Assembly (NCBI GenBank): GCA_018260615.1
Contig: JAGWDQ010000094.1
Span: forward strand, 1-32,330
Direction: 5' to 3'
Length of the DNA stretch: 32,330 nt
Source: Candidatus Altarchaeum sp.
GTDB lineage: Archaea > Altiarchaeota > Altiarchaeia > Altiarchaeales > Altiarchaeaceae
Translations under genes and position numbers: made by a program
Notes under the pieces: generated by a model
Seen by the model: the letters and a program-made list of their open reading frames with translations, nothing else
Told to the model about the DNA's origin: nothing
Databases searched by the model: none
In this document: in pieces, positions 1-8,500 of the stretch
Numbering within the stretch: position 1 is the first letter of the stretch
Layout of the letters: the number at the start of each line of letters is the position of its first letter

Positions 1-29
1 TTTTCAATCTTTAAAAATCTGCAAGATTT

Positions 30-278
30 TTAAATACTGAAACCTAAATTACTTCCGCCGCCTCTTTTTCCTCCGGTTTTTGTGTTTACAACCTTTTTAT
101 TAAATGTTTCTTCTATTTCATGAATGTATCTCCATGCATGAGGGTATGATAATCCGAAGTCCTTTGCTGCCTTATTTACAGAACCGCATCTTTCAATTGC
201 TTCAAGCAGTTCGATTTTTCCATCACCGATTATATGCTTTTCACCTTCAACGACATATAATTTGCTCTTTATTTCCAT
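30..278 (-). CDS. ModE-type winged helix-turn-helix DNA-binding protein, short C-terminus
   Basis: This 82-residue protein resembles the N-terminal DNA-binding domain of ModE, the molybdate-responsive regulator family. A helix-turn-helix lies at about residues 24-58, with the family-typical run CGSVNKAAKDFGLSYPHAW followed by YIHEIEE. The Gly-rich wing GGKRGGG is at residues 69-75. No molybdate-binding (MOP/TOBE) domain follows, as in many archaeal stand-alone ModE-like HTH proteins, so the ligand and targets are unknown. Family members usually run on after the wing with an L-T-x-x-G-x-x-L-L helix. Here the frame stops after SNLGFSI, so the protein is about 15-25 residues short. Reading the other two frames gives no clean continuation before the window edge, so a frameshift is possible but not proven. 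The start is the only ATG that includes the conserved MEIKSKLY N-terminus, and it has no Shine-Dalgarno-like motif. A decayed copy of its 5' part lies just upstream. Confidence 0.8.
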   Translation of the reverse strand: MEIKSKLYVVEGEKHIIGDGKIELLEAIERCGSVNKAAKDFGLSYPHAWRYIHEIEETFNKKVVNTKTGGKRGGGSNLGFSI

Positions 279-428
279 TGTTTTTAATTTACAATCCTGT
301 TATTTTTTAGTAATTTTATAAATCCCCAAAAACGATAATTCCGTAATAAAGTTTCGTGCGATATTATTAAAATTACAACAAAAATTACTTTTGCAACATA
401 AATTATTTATAGAAGTTTATTTGCAAAA
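279..428. other. A+T-rich intergenic stretch without a gene
   Basis: This stretch lies between the ModE-like gene and the relic of its second copy. Apart from the putative TATA box I see no coding potential, stable hairpin or terminator-like T-tract here. Similarity to the ModE-like gene, present just to the right in the relic, is lost in this stretch. Confidence 0.5.
312..325 (-). promoter_or_regulatory. Putative archaeal TATA box for the ModE-like gene
   Basis: On the minus strand this stretch reads GATTTATAAAATTA, a good match to an archaeal TATA box. It lies about 35-45 bases upstream of the ATG at 278, which would place transcription start about 10-20 bases before the start codon. No Shine-Dalgarno motif is seen in that short leader. 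Assigned by motif and spacing only. Confidence 0.4.
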
Positions 429-533
429 TTATGGTCTTACTTCAAAAAGTTTAATTTTTACATCCAAAATTATATATTTTTTAACTTCAACATTATATAA
501 TTTGCACTTTATGAATCCTTTTCCTGAAATCAT
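429..533 (-). pseudogene. Decayed 5' fragment of a second ModE-like HTH gene
   Basis: On the minus strand, bases about 518 down to 440 align without gaps to the first 80 or so bases of the intact ModE-like gene (278 downward). By eye about three quarters of the bases match. In the matching frame the fragment reads IKCKLYNVEVKKYII where the intact protein has IKSKLYVVEGEKHII, followed by LDVKIKLFE against GDGKIELLE. The frame hits TAA at 431-429 before the helix-turn-helix, and similarity then disappears. An in-frame ATG sits at 533-531, immediately after the TAA of the upstream gene (TAAATG), so a 34-codon peptide could in principle be read. The position of the original start codon now reads TTC next to it. 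The simplest reading is a tandem duplicate of the HTH gene that has lost everything but its 5' end. A translated short peptide is the less likely alternative. Confidence 0.62.
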
Positions 534-1898
534 TTACTTTTCAATCTCACTTAAACACCAGTTTCCATGCCCTTCTGAAATATTTTTCAGGTAATTGCAA
601 ATCTCTGTTCCTTTACTTTTATTGATTTTTCCGACATTTATTCCGGAATCAAGCAGACAGGTTATTTTAAACTCACCCTGAATTTCATTACAGTTATTTA
701 TAACATTATCCGGATTGGATGTTGAAAGTGCAACGATTCCATAAGCCAAACATCCTTCTTTTCCAAAGTCCAAAGTATTACACAACTCCTTAATTTTTGT
801 TATATCCTTTGATGCAATGGCAGCATTTTGTAAGCAGTCCCTCTTTGAATTTAAATCACTTATGTTACAGATTTCATAAATTCTACTATCGTTATAAAAT
901 TTATACGAAATTTCAACAAAGCAGGAAAGTGACTCATAAGAAGATAAATTTTTACATATTTCTAAACTTTCCTCTTTATTCACATTTACAGAGCCGGCCA
1001 AGTTAATCAGACATTCGGCACTATTATTACATATTTCTTTTGCTTTGCCTAAGTTATTTGAAAACATTTTTGCAATTAATGATTTACAGACATCTCCTGC
1101 TCCTTTACTTTCACATAATTGCAGCCCTTTACTTAAATTTTTCTCTGCAATTATCGGAGAAATTTGGGTTATGCAATGAATTGCATAAGAAGAATCGGTT
1201 GTGTTGTCACAAATCTTTTCTGCCAAATCTTCATCATATTTTGCCACTTCTGTTGCAATACCATTTATACAAAATGCATAATCATTCATATCTTTATCCC
1301 GGAAATAATTACATGCATGAATCGCTTTGGTATAATTTTCTTTTGCATAATTTAAAGCAAGGTTCTTTATGCAACTATCAGCATCACTTTGGTTTAAGCA
1401 TTCTATACTTGCATTTACATTATCATTAACTAAATTAACTTTATTTGTTGGTCCTTCCAGGACAATTTTTTGTATTATGCCGAACATAAAATTTAATGAT
1501 GAACTTTCAGGTGTATTTTCGCCGTATGATAATATTTCAAGTAAAGCAACGGCATCAAAAATGTCAATTTGCATATCTTTATTAATGTCCTCCGAGTTAT
1601 TTGTAATTTCGCATTTATGGGTTGTTTGATTACAAATTCCCGTTGTGCAGTCCTTACTTGTGCTGCAGAATCCTTCTTTTGCCTGACATACATGTAATAT
1701 GGAATGACAGGACTGATAAGATGTATCGCAATTGCTGTCAATTACACATCCCCAGTCAAGTATGCATGAGGGGCTTGGGCACGCATAAACATCCGGTATT
1801 ATGAATGTTATTGCAGCAATTATCGCAAATATTATAAAAACTTGTTTATTTTCCATATTGTTCTTATCGTCTCTGTTTTTTTTATTTTTCGCATCCAT
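534..1898 (-). CDS. Secreted Cys-rich protein: ten-Cys module, dockerin-like Ca loop, Cys-paired helical repeats
   Basis: 454 residues, not a family I can name. Residues 1-18 are charged and hydrophilic. A hydrophobic stretch at 20-35 ends at DVYA, with likely cleavage after A39, so the protein is exported. A second possible start is M15 (ATG at 1856-1854), which would give a more ordinary signal peptide; neither start has a Shine-Dalgarno motif. Residues 40-96 hold ten cysteines (40, 45, 51, 57, 64, 71, 78, 84, 89, 96), a likely disulphide-knotted module. Residues 104-117 read DINKDMQIDIFDAV, matching the Ca-binding loop of a dockerin or EF-hand repeat with acidic or Asn positions 104, 106, 108, 112 and 115; only one copy is evident, whereas classical dockerins have two. 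From about 165 to the end there are ten helical units of 25-34 residues, each with two cysteines (167/176, 196/210, 230/242, 262/271, 290/296, 315/326, 344/355, 373/383, 403/414, 434/448). These suggest a disulphide-stapled TPR/Sel1-like alpha-solenoid for protein binding. It is divergent from the giant surface-protein gene and may work with it; that link is inference. Confidence 0.82.
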   Translation of the reverse strand: MDAKNKKNRDDKNNMENKQVFIIFAIIAAITFIIPDVYACPSPSCILDWGCVIDSNCDTSYQSCHSILHVCQAKEGFCSTSKDCTTGICNQTTHKCEITNNSEDINKDMQIDIFDAVALLEILSYGENTPESSSLNFMFGIIQKIVLEGPTNKVNLVNDNVNASIECLNQSDADSCIKNLALNYAKENYTKAIHACNYFRDKDMNDYAFCINGIATEVAKYDEDLAEKICDNTTDSSYAIHCITQISPIIAEKNLSKGLQLCESKGAGDVCKSLIAKMFSNNLGKAKEICNNSAECLINLAGSVNVNKEESLEICKNLSSYESLSCFVEISYKFYNDSRIYEICNISDLNSKRDCLQNAAIASKDITKIKELCNTLDFGKEGCLAYGIVALSTSNPDNVINNCNEIQGEFKITCLLDSGINVGKINKSKGTEICNYLKNISEGHGNWCLSEIEK

Positions 1899-1941
1899 TT
1901 TAAAAAACTTTTATCAAAACTTATTATTTGTTATTTTATTT

Positions 1942-1953
1942 TTATTTATAGAG
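1942..1953 (-). promoter_or_regulatory. Putative TATA box for the Cys-rich secreted protein gene
   Basis: The minus strand reads CTCTATAAATAA here, about 45-55 bases before the ATG at 1898. With an archaeal TATA-to-start distance of about 25, transcription would begin near 1920, so the upstream ATG (M1) would fit in the message. The surrounding DNA is so A+T-rich that chance matches are likely. Confidence 0.35.
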
Positions 1954-2043
1954 ATTTAATTAATTAGAACTTTTAGTAAAAATTTAATTTCATTTATTAA
2001 TTTATATATTTTTAATTAATTTATTAATTATTAATTTATTTAT

Positions 2044-2332
2044 ACAAATTTAATTAATATATAAACATTTAATTAATTAATTTATTAATTTATTTATACA
2101 AATTTAATTAATATATAAACATTTAATTAATTAATTTATTAATTTATTTATACAAATTTAATTAATATATAAACATTTAATTAATTAATTTATTAATTTA
2201 TTTATACAAATTTAATTAATATATAAACATTTAATTAATTAATTTATTAATTTATTTATACAAATTTAATTAATATATAAACATTTAATTAATTAATTTA
2301 TTAATTTATTTATACAAATTTAATTAATATAT
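2044..2332. repeat. 54-bp A+T tandem repeat, about 5.3 copies
   Basis: The unit begins ACAAATTTAATTAATATATA and recurs at 2044, 2098, 2152, 2206, 2260 and 2314, exactly 54 bases apart. The sixth copy breaks off after about 19 bases. The five full copies look identical by eye. A related but imperfect half-unit precedes the array at about 2011-2043. Each unit contains TATATAAA (2058, 2112, 2166, 2220, 2274), a near-consensus archaeal TATA box, and one or more TTAATTAA palindromes; only two of 54 bases are C and none is G. Possible roles are a multi-box promoter, a DNA-unwinding or bent-DNA element, or simply an unstable minisatellite. No orc1/cdc6 or rep gene is present to support an origin. 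Confidence 0.9.
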
Positions 2333-2451
2333 CTTAATTTATTAATTTATTAAAACTTTTTAATTTATTAATTTATTAATTAATTTATTAAACCTAATTT
2401 TAATCTCTTAACCTAAAATTAAAATAATATGAATAAATTAAACTAAACAGA

Positions 2452-2544
2452 ATGGACCAAAAAGTAAACATAAAGGGTTTGTTATTATTGGGATTTCTCG
2501 GAATTATAATAGGAATTTTAATAGGAATTCAGGATGTTTCTGCA
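2452..2544 (+). other. Signal peptide of the giant protein
   Basis: Residues 1-31: a Lys-containing n-region (MDQKVNIK), a hydrophobic core of Leu, Ile and Gly at residues 9-26, and the cleavage motif DVSA before YSG, predicting a Sec-type signal peptidase cut after Ala31. No lipobox Cys follows and no type IV pilin-like site is seen. Confidence 0.85.
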
Positions 2545-5500
2545 TATTCGGGACTGCTCGGAAGTGAATTCGTTGTTTATCCGCCGGATGACTGGAATAC
2601 AGGGGGAACTTTTAATGCGTTAGCGTATGATAATATTGGTGCCGGAAGACCTTCTGTTGCAGGTGTCATTCTTACTAATAATACTTATTGTGAAGTTGAG
2701 GTTATGCTTGATGACGGGAAATATTATAAAATTTATACCGGAATAAATTTAAAGGAAGGGATGGTGATGGATTTCTATGACGGATGGAATAAGACCAATG
2801 ATAACAGGGTTTATAATCATACCTGTAATTGTCCCGCTACAGGAAGTTGTAATTGTTCCTGCACTACAAACGGTGGTGATGGAGGCGGAAGTAATGCAAA
2901 TAATTGTACTTATAATGGTGGGGGTATCAACATCGGCGGAAAGATAATGCACATTGTTTGTAATCAACCAATTTATACATTTACCGCAGAGGTCGGAAGT
3001 ATGAGAAGTCCGGTGGGAAAATCCGGAAAATTTAATGACAGAAATTACATTATTCATTTTTCTAATAATAATTGGGGTGGCCCCCTTTTTATGCTTATAT
3101 CAACTCAAAGGCCAAATACAACAATAACAATTCAGGAAATAGATCCGACAACGGGAAGCAATATCGGAGCGGCTGAAACATTCAATTTAAGCGGAAACGG
3201 TGCTCAAGAGCCGGGAATTGCAATAAGAACCATGACTCCAAGAGATTTAGGAATGCCTTTAAGGGGCAGTGCATCTACTTCTACATATAAAATTACAGCA
3301 AATGAGCCGGTTTTTGTTGAACAATATCTTAAACATATTGATACTTTAAATTGGCTTGGAGCAGAAGATGACGGGACATTAATGGGAAGAACTTATTTAA
3401 CAGCATCAGAATCTAGTCCAACAGGAGGGGTCATATATAATCCAAACGATTATTCAATAAATGTAAGTGTATATAATAGTAATAGAGGGTATACAACAAC
3501 CGGAAATTTTAATGATTCTATTATTACATGGACTGCTGCTGCAACCTGTAATATTCCCGCGAATAGTTATGGGAGATGTTCTTATAATGGTAACAAAGTG
3601 ATTGTAAAACTAAATTCTACGGACAGATTTCAGTTTATTGGAGGAGATCTAACTGCCCAAAATCTATATTCTCTAAATCATTTTTATACAAGAATTCCTC
3701 CTGTAAATAAAATGGATACAAACTTTAGTACAAGATTCGCTATTGCGCAAGGTCGAGTAGGTCATTATTCAGGGGGTGGCAATCGAGGTGGTGCAGCGTA
3801 TATCTGGCAATTGCAGGGATGTGAAGATAATTTAATAAATTTTGATCCAGGAGCAACAATAACATATGCTGAAACTGCCGGGACAATACCTGCAACATTT
3901 CAGGGAAGGAATACAACTTTAAATTTTACAAATTATGGCAGTATAACACAAACAAGTATTACTGCATGTAACGGAAGTTTTTCTTTATATAATGTTATGT
4001 TTTTAAGTCCTTTGAACGGAGCAGATTACAATTGTGGCAGTATGTTATCTACTTGTAATCCACTTGTGGCTTATTGTAGTGTTTCTTGTACCTGTGCCGA
4101 AAATGGTATTGGTCTTTTTGGGCCAATAACCCTGATGGCAGGAGAACCGTGGGCACTGGATTTAAAAAACGGGAGAATTGCAATGACATGGGATTGGGGT
4201 ATGAGTAGTTTATATAGCATGAATATAAGATATGGAGATAATGGAACAAGCGGGATAATTCGTCTGGGAGGAACAGAGGGATTATATGGAAGTGGAGATG
4301 ATAGTAACATAAAATTTAACTCAACATCTCCGGTTAAATTTTACAGAATCGGACTTGCGGAATGTTCAAATTCCCCGATTGAATCGGAAAGTCCTTATAT
4401 CGTCATTGATTCTGATGCACAATCACCCTTAACGATAGGACAAACGGGCTGGGTAAATTCAACGATAACAAATATCGGAAGCAAGGAGGCAATTGACAAT
4501 ATAATTATTCATGAAATTCCTCCGAATATGGAGTTTATTTCTTCAACATTCAGATTGTTCTTTAAAGATACAACGGACTCAAATTTAACAGACATTACTG
4601 GAAATATAACATTGATACTGGGAAATAATGAAAGCGATTGTAAAAACATGATTACAGATATTCATACTGCAAATTATACAAATCCGGCAGTTGTATGTTA
4701 TTATCAGCAGTATTTTGGCGCCTTAAAGAAAACTTATATTCTTATTAACACATCAACATTTGAAGGAGTAACAACGCAGGATGAAGGAGATAAAGTTGTT
4801 TTCTCATATCGGGCAACATTGCTTGAAGGAGATCCTTCAGGAAAAATTTTTGCATATACCTCTTCAAAAGGACAATATTGTGCACCTTATTTTGAAGGTG
4901 AAACAAGGCCCATAGAGGTATTGGCAATAATTGAAATTTTAGTTCCGTCTTTAACAATTTACAAGGAAATTACACCTTCTATGGTAGGTGTTGGTGACAA
5001 TATAACCGTCAAGGTCGTATTTTATGATTTATCCGGCTTAAACATTACAAATTTAACAATTAAGGATTTTAGTTTTAAAAATTTTACTTATAATGAGGAT
5101 GCAAATTATACGAGAACAGGAGTAAACATTACACGAACAATAACTGAAACAAGAAATACCACAACATATCAGATTATTTCATTTTCAATGTTAAATGAAA
5201 ATGTAAATAACATTTCGGATGCGTGTTCGGAATGTGTTCAAAAAACAAGGGTTTATAATGCCACAAAGGTTTATGCCGGAACCGTTTTGACAGATGTAAT
5301 ATTTAACTACACATCCGCTTTTATAAACAAGACAGGAACACCTGAATATGTATTTAGAAATATTCCTGGAGCTATAATAAACAGCACACAAATTGGAAAT
5401 TGTACATGTTCAAATGGCAATAATTGTACAGGTGATACTAACTGTCAACAAAATTGCGGTTCCGGAACATCATATACTTGCATCTATAATGAAACAAGAA

Positions 5501-8500
5501 TGGATTATTACAATTATCTGATATTTACAATGAAGGCAAATGATACGATATTTCCGGAAAATATGACAAATTGTGTAGAGGAAGGCAGCGTATTAACACT
5601 GAGAAGCGGTAATGGCGCGCCGATAAATTCAACGGCAAGATTCTGTATAAGTCCCCAACCCGGAAATGTTTCTCTAAACAAAACTATGAGCCAGCTAAAC
5701 TTTACTCCCAATGAAACGGCATGGATTAATGTAACAGCCAATGTTTCCCTTGATTTTGTCTCTCCGAGAGTGGAAATTGGTGATAAGCTCCCTTCATGGT
5801 TTGAATTTACAGGAGAAGCATATCTTTACGAATACAACATTTCTTCGAAAAATTATGATTTAATCTGTAACATTTCAGTTAATGGAAATAATTGCTCAAC
5901 ATCAATTTCGGATCCGGTAATAAGTAATGATTATGGAGAATTAAGAAAGATTGTATCCTGGACAATGTTTAATAAATCATCATATAATTACAGAATTCAA
6001 CTAAAGGTTAAGGCATTGGCACATGATTTCTTAAATAATGCTCCAAATATGTCCGAGGAAGATACCAGAACAAATATTGCATTTTCAAAAATTTATTATC
6101 CCGGCGGAGGATACAGATATGATGCGGCATCTTTAAGGGGTTTAATGATTATTCCGCCGGAATTAGGTGTTTATAAAACGATGATTCCGACAAAAAGCAC
6201 ACCATATTATACGAATGACACCATAACATTCGTAGCAACGATTTGCGAATTATCCAATACATCTTCATGGTATGATGTTGAGATTAATGATATTATGGGA
6301 CCGGGACTGGAATATAAAGATGTGGCAAAATGGACTTACTGGAATGGAAGTAGTTATGTTACCTCTGACATTTTCTTGTCAAATTCTTCTGTTACTTGTC
6401 CTCAGGGATTTCAAGAAAGTTCCGGAAATTGTACAAAACTAAATGCTTCTTATCTTTCAAATGAAAATTTAAGTGTGATTTATAAAGGAACATGTGCTTA
6501 TTTGACATTCAAGACAACAGTAAAGGAAGGGACATTACTTGGAAGTTCTTTAAAAAATGATGTGTATGTAAATGTTAGAATGGCGGATCATACGCCTATG
6601 AAGGGTAAGGCTACAACCTACCCTGTGACAGAGTATGAAAATTTAACAATAAATAAGGTAGCAAATACATCTGTTGCTGAACCCGGCGACTTTGTAAATT
6701 TCACAATAAGTATAACAAATAAAGGCAATAAAGATATAAAATATTTAAGAATAACTGACCTGCTTCCACTATATTTTGAATATCAAAGTGGTACCGCATC
6801 ATTTAATTATTACAAAAATGGTTCTGTAACTCCCAATATGACCTTTTCTTTAGATACGAACACTATATTTGGAAATGTTTGCGGGACAGGAATAAATGCT
6901 ATAAATGACAGCGGGCAATTACTTTACTGGAGCGTATGGGAACAAATCGGAGAAAATTTCTCTGCAAATGATACAGTTAAAGTTACATTTACAACAAAAG
7001 TAGTAACAACACCCTGTATGGTTAGTGGTCAGCAGAATGTTACAAACACGGGAAATGCTTATGGATATGTGTGGAACGACAGTAAAAACGATTACGATGG
7101 AATTTATGCGACAATAAGAGCTCCGTGGATTTTGGTTATTCCTCCTGCATACTGGTGTGATGTAAAGGTAGGAAATTTCTTTATTGATAATTCAACAAAC
7201 GAAGGGAATATTGAATATATACATATGAGCGGAGAAGTGAATGGAATTTCCGTTTACAATATAATCCATTACTTTAAATTTGCTCCGAATTATACTGTTA
7301 CTAATATAACAATAGAATACAGAAATCAAACAGGAAGATATTTCTATGCTATTCCGCTATATTGTGCGGATATTTTGGGGAATTCGTCAGTTGGAACAAA
7401 TGTTACACTTTCAAATCATACGGCAAATTATTCAAATCCAAATTGTAGTGCCCTGGCATTATACTCGCATTTAAAAGGAACAAGTATTTATACACATATA
7501 TTTGTAAATTTCACAGGAAATGCAACGGTTTGCAGTTCAAGTGAAGCGTGGGCAGGAGACGGATATATGATTGGATGTGCGGGAGGATGTTATAATCTAA
7601 CACAAAGAGTTCCTCCGTTTCCGGGAATAAATTTAACTAAACATGTCTATGCAAGTTGTGCAGAACCGGGAGATATTGTTAATTATTCCATAACTATGAA
7701 ATTAAATGAAACAACAACGGCAAGAAGTTTAAATATATTTGATGCCTTTTTCTTCGGTTCAAATTATGTTCCTGGTTCAACAAAGATAAATGTTACCTGT
7801 GGTAATGGAAACTCTACTATCTATACCGGTTCAAACTATGAACCCGTTATTACGGGTGCAGCAAACGATGTTATATGGTGGGATTTGAATACGCTTGATA
7901 ACGGTTGTCCTCAATGTAGCGGATGTCCTGATAATACAGAACCATGTGATTATGGTTGTGAGCCATGGAAGCCAAAAATAGGTGTTAACTTCTTCGGTCC
8001 AAATTCAACAATAAATGTCTCATTCCGGATGAAAATAAATTCATCTGTTTCATATCCCAATAGCGACAATAATGAAAACACGGTTCCGGTAACATTTGTT
8101 TATATAACTTCCAAGGGAGAAATTGCATTTTCAGCAACAGGTGCGTTTGAAAAACTACTCGTTTGTGTTCCAAATATAACAGCGAGCAAAATTTCTCCGT
8201 ATGGCGCAGAACCGGGCGATATTGTAAATTTCACGATTTATGTTAATGATACATCGGATTGCGAGTGTCAGCATGTTTATAACACAACAATTGTTGATAC
8301 CTTTACAACGATTCCAAAGACAAATAAGGAACCGTTTATTCCACAAAAGGCGTGGATAAATGGTGTTGAAGTAAGCAGTTGGAATTTAATATGGAATTGT
8401 ATAAGGGATAGCAACAACATTGTCCAAAATTGTACAATTAATTTCTCATATGACCTGAATGATGTTACTGCAAATGGAAATTTAAGTAAATTTAATCATA

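Larger units (their letters stand above)
1899..2451. promoter_or_regulatory. Divergent intergenic region, nearly pure A+T
   Basis: This 553-bp stretch separates two divergently transcribed genes for exported proteins and should hold both promoters. From 1977 to 2430 the plus strand has no G, and C appears only sparsely, about two per 54 bases in the repeat array. TTAATTAA palindromes and TTTATTAATTTA runs recur throughout. The bases just before the giant gene (2419-2451) show a weak TATA-like run, AAAATAATATGAATAAA, and no Shine-Dalgarno motif before the ATG at 2452, which is compatible with a leaderless or short-leader transcript. No small gene or RNA hairpin is evident. Confidence 0.6.

Noticed and set aside
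391..594. 67-codon plus-strand open frame between the two left-hand genes
   Set aside because: It overlaps the 3' end of the Cys-rich gene and the regulator relic on the other strand. The translation has no recognisable features and arises from A+T-rich sequence.
1040..1429. 129-codon plus-strand open frame within the Cys-rich secreted protein gene
   Set aside because: Its translation is rich in Leu, His, Asn and Cys with no recognisable pattern, while the opposite strand has a signal peptide, ordered Cys repeats and a Ca-binding motif.
2044..2332. CRISPR array
   Set aside because: The 54-bp units are directly contiguous with no distinct spacers, are nearly pure A+T, and no cas gene is present.
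2044..2332. Replication origin with iterons
   Set aside because: The A+T content and repeats would fit, but there is no orc1/cdc6 or rep gene and no ORB-like G-rich element; the G-free sequence cannot contain the usual initiator sites. Kept only as a possible unwinding element.
2429..2451. Upstream ATG at 2429 as the start of the giant protein
   Set aside because: It is in a different frame and meets TAA within a few codons, whereas the ATG at 2452 leads straight into a signal peptide.
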